The notes under the pieces: model-generated | Seen by the model: only the letters and a program-made list of their open reading frames with translations | Database searches by the model: none | Told to the model about the DNA's origin: nothing | Made by a program: the position numbers and the translations under genes | Shown: piece by piece, positions 15,731 through 23,383 of the stretch | Position numbering within the stretch: the stretch's first letter is position 1 | Layout of the letters: the number at the start of each line of letters is the position of its first letter | DNA from: Streptomyces actinomycinicus | GTDB taxonomy: Bacteria; Actinomycetota; Actinomycetes; Streptomycetales; Streptomycetaceae | Direction of reading: 5' to 3' | Assembly: GCF_016741775.1 (NCBI RefSeq) | Contig: NZ_JAERRK010000008.1 | Coordinates: 1-64,000 of the forward strand | DNA length: 64,000 nt

Positions 15731-16954
15731 ATGGCACAGCTGCGACAGGACGTCGAGGCGGCGGAGGCGGGGCTGGACGGCGCGGCGCTGGACCGCCTGG
15801 ACCGGCACCTCGCCCGCCTCGTCGACGAGGGGCGCCTGCCCGGCCACCTGGTGGCGGTGGCCCGCGGCGGCCGGGTCGCCCACCTGACCACGTACGGCCA
15901 CCGGGACGTCGCGGCCGCACTGCCCGTCGAGCCGGACACGCTGTGGCGGATCTACTCGATGACCAAGCCGGTCACCGCGGTCGCCGTGCTGCTGCTGGTG
16001 GAGGAGGGCCGGCTGTCCCTGGACGACCCGCTCGACCGGCATCTGCCGGCCTTCGCCGAACCCCGGGTGTACGACGGCGGTGAGGGTGCCGGCATGCGCA
16101 CCCGCCCGGCCGCCGGCCCGGTCCTGATCCGGCATCTGCTCACCCACACCGCCGGTATGACCTTCGGCTTCTACCACCGCCACCCCGTGGACGCGCTCTA
16201 CCGCGCGTCGGGACTGGAGTACTCGGTGCCGCCGGGCGCCGGACTCGCCGAGACCGTCGAGGTGTACGCGCGGATGCCGCTGCAGTTCGACCCGGGCACG
16301 CAGTGGAACTACTCGGTCGCCTCCAACGTGCTGGGCCGGGTGATCGAAGTGGTCTCCGGGCAGCCGCTGGACGCGTTCTTCGAAAACCGCGTCCTGCGCC
16401 CGCTCGGCATGACCGACACCGGCTTCCACATCGCGCCCGGCCAGGCCGGCCGGCTCGCCGAGTTGTACGGCGAGACCGACGAGGGCGGGATCGAACCGGT
16501 GCCGGGACTGCCCGTGCACGGCCGGCCGCGGTTCCTGTCCGGCAGCGGCGGCCTGGTCTCCTGCGCCCACGACTTCCACCGGTTCATGGAGATGCTGCGC
16601 CGGGGCGGCGAGCTGGACGGCGTGCGCCTGCTGTCCCCGCGTACGCTCGCCCTGATGACCCGCAACCAGCTGCCGGGCGGGGCCACCCTCCGTTCCTTCG
16701 GCGCCCCGGTCCACCAGGAGGCGGGCAACGACGGCCTCGGCTTCGGCTTCAACGTCTCGGTGGTCACCGACCCGGCCCGCACCCTGGCCCCGTCCAGCCC
16801 CGGCACGTACGGCTGGACGGGCGTGGCCAGCACCGCGTTCTGGGTCGACCCGGCCCACGATCTGACCGTGCAGTTCATGAGCCAGGTGCGCCCCAGGAAG
16901 CTGAAGGTCTTCCCCGAGCTGCGGCGGCTGGTGCACGCGGCCCTGAGGGACTGA
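15731..16954 (+). CDS. Serine hydrolase, class C beta-lactamase/esterase-like
   Basis: A 407-residue member of the beta-lactamase (PF00144) clan. The nucleophile motif SMTK is at residues 76-79, and the second motif Y-S-V at 194-196 has the Tyr but lacks the Asn of penicillin-binding enzymes, as in family VIII esterases. The conserved LLTHTAGMTFGF is at ~136-147. No signal peptide is present, so a cytoplasmic esterase or transesterase is more likely than a true beta-lactamase. ATG 15731 is preceded by GGAGGACGAGCG. It stands alone between the exporter and a convergent gene 13 bp away. Confidence 0.88.
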   Translation: MAQLRQDVEAAEAGLDGAALDRLDRHLARLVDEGRLPGHLVAVARGGRVAHLTTYGHRDVAAALPVEPDTLWRIYSMTKPVTAVAVLLLVEEGRLSLDDPLDRHLPAFAEPRVYDGGEGAGMRTRPAAGPVLIRHLLTHTAGMTFGFYHRHPVDALYRASGLEYSVPPGAGLAETVEVYARMPLQFDPGTQWNYSVASNVLGRVIEVVSGQPLDAFFENRVLRPLGMTDTGFHIAPGQAGRLAELYGETDEGGIEPVPGLPVHGRPRFLSGSGGLVSCAHDFHRFMEMLRRGGELDGVRLLSPRTLALMTRNQLPGGATLRSFGAPVHQEAGNDGLGFGFNVSVVTDPARTLAPSSPGTYGWTGVASTAFWVDPAHDLTVQFMSQVRPRKLKVFPELRRLVHAALRD

Positions 16955-16967
16955 GCCCGGCGGCCCG

Positions 16968-18122
16968 CTACTGGCCGAGGGTCAAGGTGAACTCCACTCC
17001 CTGATCAGCGAGTTCGGCCAGCCAGCGGTCCGACCGCTGGGCGGTCTCCGCCGCCCGGTGCAGGCCCGCCGGCAGGCTGCCGTCCAGGATGCGGCCCACG
17101 CCCAGGGCGAGCGGACGGGAGACACAACGGGCCATCGCGGACTCCTCCGTGTCACCGGTCAGGTCGAGCAGGTAGGCGCCGGTCCAGGTGCGGCCCTCCC
17201 CCGCGTCGACCTCCAGTGCGACGGACAGCACCACCCGGTCGCGGTCGGCCTCCGTAGTCGGGTGAGCGTCCGCCAGTTCCCGGGCCAGCGCCGCGATCCG
17301 GTCGTCGTCGCCCGCTGTCAGCTCCTCGAAGACCGGCTGCCACGCCTTGAGCCAGCCGTCCAGCCGGAGGGTGCCCCGGACGAAGGTGCGCGGGGACCAT
17401 GCGTCGGGCAGGTCGTACTGGTCGATGAAGGGGATGCTGTCCCGGTTGGGGTACGCCTCGAAGGTCTCGCCGGCCAGGACGAGCGTCCGCGTCGCCTCCC
17501 AGGGGCGGTCCGCCGTGGTCTCGGTGCCCTCGTCCAGGTAACGCGCGGGTGAGCGGAGGGCGTTGAGGACACCGAGCGGGGCCCAGCTGAAGCGGTACCG
17601 GAACTCGTTCGGCACGGCCGGGACGCCGCCGCAGTAGGAGGTGAGCCGGTAGGAGGCCGGCGTGTGCTCGCCGACCCGCGCCCGGGCGCGGCCGATGAGA
17701 CTGTGCGCGAACAGGTGGTCGATGCCGGGGTCCAGGCCCGTCTCGGTGAGGACGACGAGACCGGCCGCCCGCGCCGCCCCGGCGTGCTCGAGCACCTCCG
17801 GCGACACATAGCTGGAGCAGGCGAAGTGCGCCCGGCCCCGCACGCACGCGGCCAGCAGCCCGGCGTGCTCCGCAGCCGGCAGCATCGACACCACGACGTC
17901 ACCCGGCCCGAGTCCGGCGGCGAGGGCGTCCGGGCCGAGGGCCCGCGGCTCGGCCCGGCCGGTCAGTCCCAGGCCGGCCAGGGCCTCGGCCGCCCGGTCC
18001 ACGGTGCGGTGCCACAGCAGCACCCGGCCGGCCGAGGCGCACAGGGCGGCCAGGCCGCTGCCGGTGGACAGGCCCGCACCGACCCAGTGGACGGTGCCGC
18101 TCGCCGGGACACGGTCGGTCAT
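16968..18122 (-). CDS. Saccharopine dehydrogenase-like protein (LYS9-type)
   Basis: A 384-residue Rossmann protein. The N-terminal motif VGAGLSTGSG (residues ~12-21) and ETGLDPGIDHLFAH (~125-138) match the saccharopine dehydrogenase/reductase family; a C-terminal alpha/beta domain follows. It would oxidise or reduce the C-N bond of saccharopine or another N-carboxyalkyl amino acid. The ATG at 18122 overlaps the stop of the LYS1-type gene (ATGA); a start three codons earlier is possible. It is the last gene of a three-gene operon. Confidence 0.82.
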   Translation of the reverse strand: MTDRVPASGTVHWVGAGLSTGSGLAALCASAGRVLLWHRTVDRAAEALAGLGLTGRAEPRALGPDALAAGLGPGDVVVSMLPAAEHAGLLAACVRGRAHFACSSYVSPEVLEHAGAARAAGLVVLTETGLDPGIDHLFAHSLIGRARARVGEHTPASYRLTSYCGGVPAVPNEFRYRFSWAPLGVLNALRSPARYLDEGTETTADRPWEATRTLVLAGETFEAYPNRDSIPFIDQYDLPDAWSPRTFVRGTLRLDGWLKAWQPVFEELTAGDDDRIAALARELADAHPTTEADRDRVVLSVALEVDAGEGRTWTGAYLLDLTGDTEESAMARCVSRPLALGVGRILDGSLPAGLHRAAETAQRSDRWLAELADQGVEFTLTLGQ

Positions 18123-19177
18123 GACTCCCACTCCCCTTCGACGATGCCGAGTTCACGGCAGGCCTGGTGGAACCGGTCGAGACAGCGGCCCCAGGCAGCG
18201 CCGGAGCCGAAGGCGAGCAGCTGCGGCAGCAGGGCCGCCGAGAAGTCGACACTGGACTCGCGGGGCAGCAGGGACGGCAGGTTGTCGATGGCGATGAGGT
18301 CCAGCGGGGGCTCCTTGCGCAGGCGGCGCACGGGCTCGGTCCAGTCGGTGGTGCGGTCGTACACCGGCAGGACGTTGAACGGCGAGCCGACGTCGCAAGT
18401 GACGTCGCACAGGGTGCGCAGCCTGCGGGCCGGGGTGTCCAGGTCCTCCTCGCGCAGGAACGGCGGGACCAGGCTGGTCGCGAGGACCGCGTTCACCATC
18501 ACGTCGTGCCCGAGCAGGGCCTGCCGGTCCAGGTCCCGGGTCTCCGCCAGGTCCCAGCGGGTCACCGGGACGCCCGCCGTGCCGAAGGCGGTCCAGGCGC
18601 CCCGGCCGCTGCGGCCCAGGGCGCCGATCACGAGCGCGGTGAACTCCTCGTCGCCGGCGGCCGGCCGCAGCTCGGCGTCCAGGTCGTCCTTGGCCGTCGG
18701 CGTGAGCGGTGCCGCGAGTCTGCCCCGGTGCTGGAGCACGGCGAGCGCCGCGCCCAGGTAGCCCGCCCAGAAACCGAAGGCGGCGAGCCTGCGGCCCTCG
18801 TCGTCCACCAGGTACTCCAGGTCCAGCAGCGCCCCGCCGCCGGCCGCGAACCGGCGCAGCAGCTCCGCGGCGCCCGGCTGCCGCTTGTAGGCGTGCCCGA
18901 AGAAGACGTGCCGGTGCGCCAGTTCCGCCGGTTCGCCGGGGAGTTCCTTCAGGCCGAGGACCACGGCGTCCCGCGGTGCCGTCGGCCAGGAGCCCGCCGG
19001 GGCGCGCCGGCAGCCGGCCGCCTCGTACTCCTCGACCGGGAAGATCCGCTGCGGGGACTCCTCGACGGTCAGCCTCACCCCGCTGCCGGTCAGACGGCGG
19101 GCGTCGGCGGGGACGACCGGTGTGCGCCGTTCGGTCGTACGGGGCTCGTGGCGCAGCCACAGGTGCAGCTCGGTCAT
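18119..19177 (-). CDS. Saccharopine dehydrogenase (NAD+, L-lysine-forming) LYS1-like
   Basis: A 352-residue protein with the AlaDH/PNT-type N-terminal domain (LRHEPRTTERRTPVVPADA at ~8-26, with the ER-RTPV substrate-binding residues) and a C-terminal dinucleotide domain including ALGRSGRGAW (~188-197) and CDVTCDVGSPFN (~258-269). These are characteristic of fungal-type LYS1 enzymes that interconvert saccharopine and lysine plus 2-oxoglutarate. It overlaps both neighbours by 4 bp, so the three proteins are made together. Actual substrate could be another opine-like compound. Confidence 0.85.
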   Translation of the reverse strand: MTELHLWLRHEPRTTERRTPVVPADARRLTGSGVRLTVEESPQRIFPVEEYEAAGCRRAPAGSWPTAPRDAVVLGLKELPGEPAELAHRHVFFGHAYKRQPGAAELLRRFAAGGGALLDLEYLVDDEGRRLAAFGFWAGYLGAALAVLQHRGRLAAPLTPTAKDDLDAELRPAAGDEEFTALVIGALGRSGRGAWTAFGTAGVPVTRWDLAETRDLDRQALLGHDVMVNAVLATSLVPPFLREEDLDTPARRLRTLCDVTCDVGSPFNVLPVYDRTTDWTEPVRRLRKEPPLDLIAIDNLPSLLPRESSVDFSAALLPQLLAFGSGAAWGRCLDRFHQACRELGIVEGEWES

Positions 19178-20319
19178 ACCAGGTTGGCCTCCGGGCGCGG
19201 GGCGTCGGCCGTGAACCGGCCGGCGCTCAGGGGGCTGATGTCCAGGAAGGGTACGCGTCCGAGGTACAGGTCACGGACGATCTCGCCGACGGCGGGTCCC
19301 TGCAGGAAGCCGTGCCCGGAGAAGCCGGTCGCGTACAGGAACCTGGACACCGTCGTCGCCTCGCCGATGAGGGCGTTGTGGTCGGGCGTGTTCTCGTACA
19401 GGCCCGCCCAGCCGCCGGTGCGCCGCAGGTCCAGCAGGGCCGGCGCGCGCTGCCGCATCGCCTCGGCGAGCCGCGGGATCCAGCGGTCGTGGGTGGCGGT
19501 GGCGAAACCCGGCTTCTCGTCCGGGTCGGACATGCCGAGCAGCAGGCCGGGGCCCTCTCGGTGGAAGTAGAGGCTGGTGGTGAAGTCGATGGTCATCGGC
19601 AGGTCGGGCGGCAGGCCCGGGACCGGCCCGGTGACAGCGATCTGCCGGCGCAACGGCTGCACCGGCAGCTCCACTCCCGCCATCGCGCCGACCGCCCGCG
19701 ACCAGGCGCCGGCCGCGCAGATCACCGTCTCCGTCTCGATCCGGCCGAGGGTCGTACTGACCGCGGTGATCGTGTCCCCGCGCAGTTCGATGCCGGTGAC
19801 CTCGGTGTGACGCAGGATGCGGGCGCCGTGGCCGCGGGCGGCCGTGGCGTAGCCGTGGACGACGGCCTCGGGGGTGCAGTGGCCGTCGTCGGGTGACCAG
19901 GCGGCGGCCAGCAGGCCGTCCGTGCCGATCAGCGGGGACAGCCGGCGGGCCTCCCGCGGGGTGAGCAGGCGGCTGGGCACCCCGAGGGAGTTCTGCAGCC
20001 GCACCCCCGCCTCGAAGGAGGCCAGCTGCCCGGGGGTGGACAGCAGGAACAGATAGCCGACCCGGTGCAGTCCGATGTCCTGCCCGACCTCCTGCGCGAA
20101 CCGGCCGAACGCCTCCAGGCTGCGCGCGCCGAGCTGGATGTTCAGCTCGTCCGAGAACTGCGCCCGCACCCCTCCGGCGGCCTTGGAGGTGGAGCCGGCG
20201 GCCAGCTCGTCCCGCTCGACGAGGACGACGTCCCGCACCCCGGCGCGGGCCAGGTGCCAGGCGATGCTCGTGCCCATCACCCCGCCGCCGACGATGACCA
20301 CCCGGGCCCGAAGGTTCAC
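19174..20319 (-). CDS. FAD-dependent amine/amino-acid oxidoreductase (sarcosine oxidase beta/DadA-like)
   Basis: A 381-residue flavoenzyme. The FAD-binding fold starts VVIVGGGVMGTSIAWHLA and is followed by LVERDELAAGSTSKAAGGVR, the motif of glycine/sarcosine oxidase-type DAO proteins. The C-terminal NTPDHNALIGE and ATGFSGHGFLQGPAVGE segments are also diagnostic. A GTG at 20319 is chosen because AAGGAGG lies 5-6 nt upstream. It likely oxidises a secondary or alpha amine and is the first gene of an operon with two saccharopine-dehydrogenase-type genes, so an N-alkylated amino acid such as saccharopine or an opine is a plausible substrate (inference). Confidence 0.88.
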   Translation of the reverse strand: MNLRARVVIVGGGVMGTSIAWHLARAGVRDVVLVERDELAAGSTSKAAGGVRAQFSDELNIQLGARSLEAFGRFAQEVGQDIGLHRVGYLFLLSTPGQLASFEAGVRLQNSLGVPSRLLTPREARRLSPLIGTDGLLAAAWSPDDGHCTPEAVVHGYATAARGHGARILRHTEVTGIELRGDTITAVSTTLGRIETETVICAAGAWSRAVGAMAGVELPVQPLRRQIAVTGPVPGLPPDLPMTIDFTTSLYFHREGPGLLLGMSDPDEKPGFATATHDRWIPRLAEAMRQRAPALLDLRRTGGWAGLYENTPDHNALIGEATTVSRFLYATGFSGHGFLQGPAVGEIVRDLYLGRVPFLDISPLSAGRFTADAPRPEANLV

Positions 20320-20409
20320 GCCGCCTCCTTCACCGCTCCACCGTCTCACCGCGCGGTCACGATCGCCCCCTGATCCTGTCCACCCGGCCGCCCGCCGAAC
20401 CGGCCGGCG

Positions 20410-21081
20410 TCAGGAGCCGTGGGCGACGGCGTCCAGGTGCGGCAGGTGGTGGTCCATCCGCTCGCGCTTGGTCCGCAGGTAGGTGATGTTGCTCTCGCAC
20501 GGCTCGATCAGCAGCGGCACCTGCTCGGCGACCTCGATGCCGTGCCGGACCAGCGCGTCCCGCTTGGCCGGGTTGTTGGACATCAGCCGTACCGAGCGCA
20601 CTCCGAGGTCGCGCAGGATCTCGGCGGCGACCTTGTAGTCGCGGGCGTCGACCGGCAGGCCCAGCGCGAGGTTCGCCTCCACCGTGTCCAGGCCCTCCGC
20701 CTGCAGGGCCATCGCGCGCAGCTTGGCGAGCAGTCCGATGCCGCGGCCCTCGTGTCCCCTCAAGTAGACGACGATGCCGCTGCCTTCGGCGACGACCCCG
20801 CGCAGGGCGGCCTCCAGCTGGTCGCCGCACTCGCAGTGCCGGGAGCCGAACGCGTCCCCGGTCAGGCACTCCGAGTGGAGCCGGACGAGCACGTCCTCGG
20901 TGCCTATCTCGCCGTACACCAGGGCCACTTGCTCGTCACCGCGGTCGTGGTCCAGGTAGCCGATCGCCTGGAATTTCCCGTACACGGTGGGCAACGGTGC
21001 ATTCACGACGCGTTCCGCGCCCGAACGCCGCGGGGACTTCTTGCCGAGTACGCCGATGTTGACGCTGGTGTTTTCTGTCAT
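20410..21081 (-). CDS. ribA: GTP cyclohydrolase II paralogue with Tyr-to-Met active-site change
   Basis: A 223-residue RibA-fold enzyme acting on GTP. Zinc ligands Cys72, Cys83 and Cys85 sit in SECLTGDAFGSRHCECGDQ; the GTP loop YLRGHEGRGIGL is at 106-117. The residue aligned to E. coli Tyr105 (KIRAYALQ) is Met124 here (KLRAMALQ). From memory, the S. coelicolor paralogue SCO6655 has the same substitution and stops at the formylated pyrimidine (FAPy) instead of releasing formate, so this protein is predicted to act like GTP cyclohydrolase III. The ATG at 21081 has AGGA 8 nt upstream; a longer upstream frame overlaps the divergent gene. It is divergent by only 38 bp from a creatininase-family gene. 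Confidence 0.93.
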   Translation of the reverse strand: MTENTSVNIGVLGKKSPRRSGAERVVNAPLPTVYGKFQAIGYLDHDRGDEQVALVYGEIGTEDVLVRLHSECLTGDAFGSRHCECGDQLEAALRGVVAEGSGIVVYLRGHEGRGIGLLAKLRAMALQAEGLDTVEANLALGLPVDARDYKVAAEILRDLGVRSVRLMSNNPAKRDALVRHGIEVAEQVPLLIEPCESNITYLRTKRERMDHHLPHLDAVAHGS

Positions 21082-21119
21082 GATCTGATTCCTAAGCAGA
21101 GACGAAAGGCCGTGAAAAG

Positions 21120-21896
21120 ATGAGTGGTTCGGGCGTACAGGCGGACGGCTACGGGGTGGCACACGTAGTGGTGCCGGCGGACACCACGGAGGACGTACGG
21201 ACCAGGGGGGCGGGCGTTTCAGCACAGGTCGCGGTCCTTCCCGTCGGGAGCTTCGAGCAGCACGGTCCGTTCCTTCCGCTGGCGACCGACACGCTGGTCG
21301 CCTGCGCCGTGGCGCGGGAGATCGCCGCCGCGTACCCGGTGCACCTCCTTCCTCCGGTGACGGTCTCCTGCTCGCACGAGCACGTCGCCTGGCCGGGGAC
21401 CGTCAGCATCTCGTCCGTGACCCTCCACGCGGTGGTCTCGGACATCGCCGCGTCGCTGCGCCGTTCGGGCGTCGACGCGCTGGTCGTGGTGAACGGGCAC
21501 GGCGGCAACTACGTGCTGGGCAACGTCGTCCAGGAGGCGTCCGCGCGCGGCGAGCGGATGGCGCTGTTCCCGGCCGCCGAGGACTGGGAGGGGGCGCGGG
21601 AGCGGGCCGGTGTGGTCACCTCGCTGCTCACCGACATGCACGCGGGAGAAATCGAGACCTCGATTCTGCTGCACGCTCACCCCGAATTCGTCCGACCCGG
21701 ACACGAGTCCGCCGATTTCACCGCCGACGACCGGCGCCATCTACTCACCGTGGGAATGTCCGCCTATACGGAATCGGGCGTCATCGGCCGTCCTTCCCTG
21801 GGTTCGGCGGAAAAGGGGAAGGCGCTGTTGGCGAGCCTCGTGAAATCCTTCGAGCCGTATTTCGCGCTGCTCACCTCGGCGACCGGGGAGGAGTAG
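21120..21896 (+). CDS. Creatininase-family amidohydrolase (ArfB/FAPy deformylase-like)
   Basis: A 258-residue metal-dependent amidase. Family metal ligands are visible: Glu46 and His48 in GSFEQHGPFLP, Asp57, His127 in VVNGHGGN and Glu177 in HAGEIETS. In archaea a creatininase-family enzyme, ArfB, removes the formyl group from FAPy after GTP cyclohydrolase III; the divergent FAPy-type cyclohydrolase 38 bp away makes the same role attractive here. The ATG at 21120 leaves ~34 non-conserved residues, so a downstream start is possible. The last 133 bp overlap the convergent UPF0104 gene. Creatinine or mycofactocin-peptide hydrolysis is less likely from context. Confidence 0.88.
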   Translation: MSGSGVQADGYGVAHVVVPADTTEDVRTRGAGVSAQVAVLPVGSFEQHGPFLPLATDTLVACAVAREIAAAYPVHLLPPVTVSCSHEHVAWPGTVSISSVTLHAVVSDIAASLRRSGVDALVVVNGHGGNYVLGNVVQEASARGERMALFPAAEDWEGARERAGVVTSLLTDMHAGEIETSILLHAHPEFVRPGHESADFTADDRRHLLTVGMSAYTESGVIGRPSLGSAEKGKALLASLVKSFEPYFALLTSATGEE

Positions 21897-23383
21897 CCCG
21901 GGGCGGGAGCACGGCCGGGGCCCATGGGGGCGGCCCCGGCCGGCAGGCGCTCGTCGGTCGCGGATTCCCCGTCCGGCGGACGCGTGCCCGCCCCGCGGCA
22001 CTCCGCCGGAAGGCGCACGTCGGTCGCGGGCGGTCCCGGCAGGGCGGGGCCCACAGCGGGCCGGGGGCCGGGCACCCGGCCGGGCGCCGGAGTGGGGGAT
22101 CCGGCGCGCAGGCCCTCGTACCAGCGCCAGGCGAGTACGACGGCCCCGGGCAGGCTCGCCACGAGGCTCAGCACGCCGTAGACGACGGCCACCGCGACTC
22201 CGGTGTCCGCGCCGAGCCCCGCCGCGCCGAACGCCCATGCGGTGACGCCCTCCCGGGGGCCGAAACCGCCGACGTTCAGCGGCAGACCCATCGCCACCAG
22301 CGCCAGTACGGCGAGCGGCACCAGGACCGCCACCGGGGCGGCCGAGCCGGCGATGCGGGCCGCCACGACGAACATGGCCAGATGCCCGGCCAGGACGATC
22401 GCGGACGACAGCGCGACCCCTGGCCCGCTCTGCCGGGAGGCCAATCCCCGGCGGGCCTCGCCGAGGGTCTGCCGCAGCGCGCCGCCCCGGCGGGCCGGCG
22501 GGCGGTTCATCCGCACGGCGAGCGCGACGGCCAGCGCCCCGGCGGCGGCCAGGGCGAGCAGCGGCGCGAAGCCACGGACATCGGCACGTACCGGCGACGG
22601 CAGGGTCAGCAGCACCGCCGCACCGGCCACGGCCAGCGCGACCTGCCCCGCGACGCGTTCCAGTACGACCGCCTTCACACCACGCTTGAGGTCACCTGCG
22701 CTCTGCCCGTGCCGGACCGCCCGGTGCACATCGCCCAGGATCCCGCCGGGCAGGGCCGCGTTCAGGAACAGCGCGCGGTAGTAGTCGGCGACGGCGGCGC
22801 CCAGCGGCAGCCGCAGCCGCAGCCCCCGGGCCACCAACTGCCAGCGCCACGCGCTGAACACGGTGGTGACCGCGCCGATGCCGAGCGCGGCCAGCACCGT
22901 CACGGCGTCGATCCGCCGCAGCCCGTCCAGCAGCACACCGGTACCGAGCCGCCACAGCAGCGCGACGAGGATGCCGGTGCCGACGAGGGTGCCCAAGTGG
23001 GCTCGCAGGGAACGGGAGTCACGACGCCGGGCCTCACCCGCCGATGCCACGCCGCCGCCGGTCGCGTCGGCCGGCACCGCGGATGCGCAGGTCACGTCGA
23101 CCGGCACCGCGGATGCGCCGGTCGCGGCGGCCTGCACCGCGGAGGCGCCGGTCGCGGCGGCCGGCAGCGCGTCGGCCTGCGCCCCGGATGCGCGAGTCGC
23201 CTCCGGGGGTGTCGGGGCCGTGTGGGCTGTGTCCGGTGACGGTGCCGGGCGGCGGCGGGCTCGGCTCGTCGCCAGGGCCGTGCGCGTGTGTGCCGGGTTC
23301 GGGGGCGTCGTGCGCGTCTGTGTGCCGATGGACGGCCCCGGCACCGCCCTCGTCCCGGCCCCCGCCGCAGCCCCCGTACTCAT
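21764..23383 (-). CDS. UPF0104 / lysylphosphatidylglycerol-synthase-type membrane protein
   Basis: A 539-residue multispanning membrane protein of the UPF0104 (PF03706) family. Residues 1-~125 are Ala/Thr/Pro-rich with 10-residue repeats (ATGASAVPVD-like). Around seven to eight membrane segments follow between ~130 and ~440, with RALFLNAALPGGILGDVHRA and LPLNVGGFGPREG as family signatures, then a disordered Pro-rich tail. Family members include glycolipid/aminoacyl-lipid flippases and regulators of glycosyltransferases, so transport or membrane anchoring of the cluster's product is possible. The ATG overlaps the methyltransferase stop (ATGA). The tail runs 133 bp antisense into the creatininase gene. 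Confidence 0.85.
   Translation of the reverse strand: MSTGAAAGAGTRAVPGPSIGTQTRTTPPNPAHTRTALATSRARRRPAPSPDTAHTAPTPPEATRASGAQADALPAAATGASAVQAAATGASAVPVDVTCASAVPADATGGGVASAGEARRRDSRSLRAHLGTLVGTGILVALLWRLGTGVLLDGLRRIDAVTVLAALGIGAVTTVFSAWRWQLVARGLRLRLPLGAAVADYYRALFLNAALPGGILGDVHRAVRHGQSAGDLKRGVKAVVLERVAGQVALAVAGAAVLLTLPSPVRADVRGFAPLLALAAAGALAVALAVRMNRPPARRGGALRQTLGEARRGLASRQSGPGVALSSAIVLAGHLAMFVVAARIAGSAAPVAVLVPLAVLALVAMGLPLNVGGFGPREGVTAWAFGAAGLGADTGVAVAVVYGVLSLVASLPGAVVLAWRWYEGLRAGSPTPAPGRVPGPRPAVGPALPGPPATDVRLPAECRGAGTRPPDGESATDERLPAGAAPMGPGRAPAPGYSSPVAEVSSAKYGSKDFTRLANSAFPFSAEPREGRPMTPDSV
23054..23182 (-). repeat. 30-bp tandem repeat in UPF0104 gene
   Basis: About four copies of a 30-bp unit, recognisable on the plus strand by recurring CACCGCGGATGCG, encode the Ala-rich 10-residue repeats at residues ~68-110 of the membrane protein's N-terminal tail. 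Confidence 0.8.

Noticed and set aside
15731..16954. True secreted class C beta-lactamase
   Set aside because: There is no signal peptide and the second motif is Y-S-V without Asn, so a cytoplasmic esterase-like hydrolase is more likely.
21082..21119. FMN riboswitch before the ribA paralogue
   Set aside because: The gap is only 38 bp and holds no RFN-type elements.
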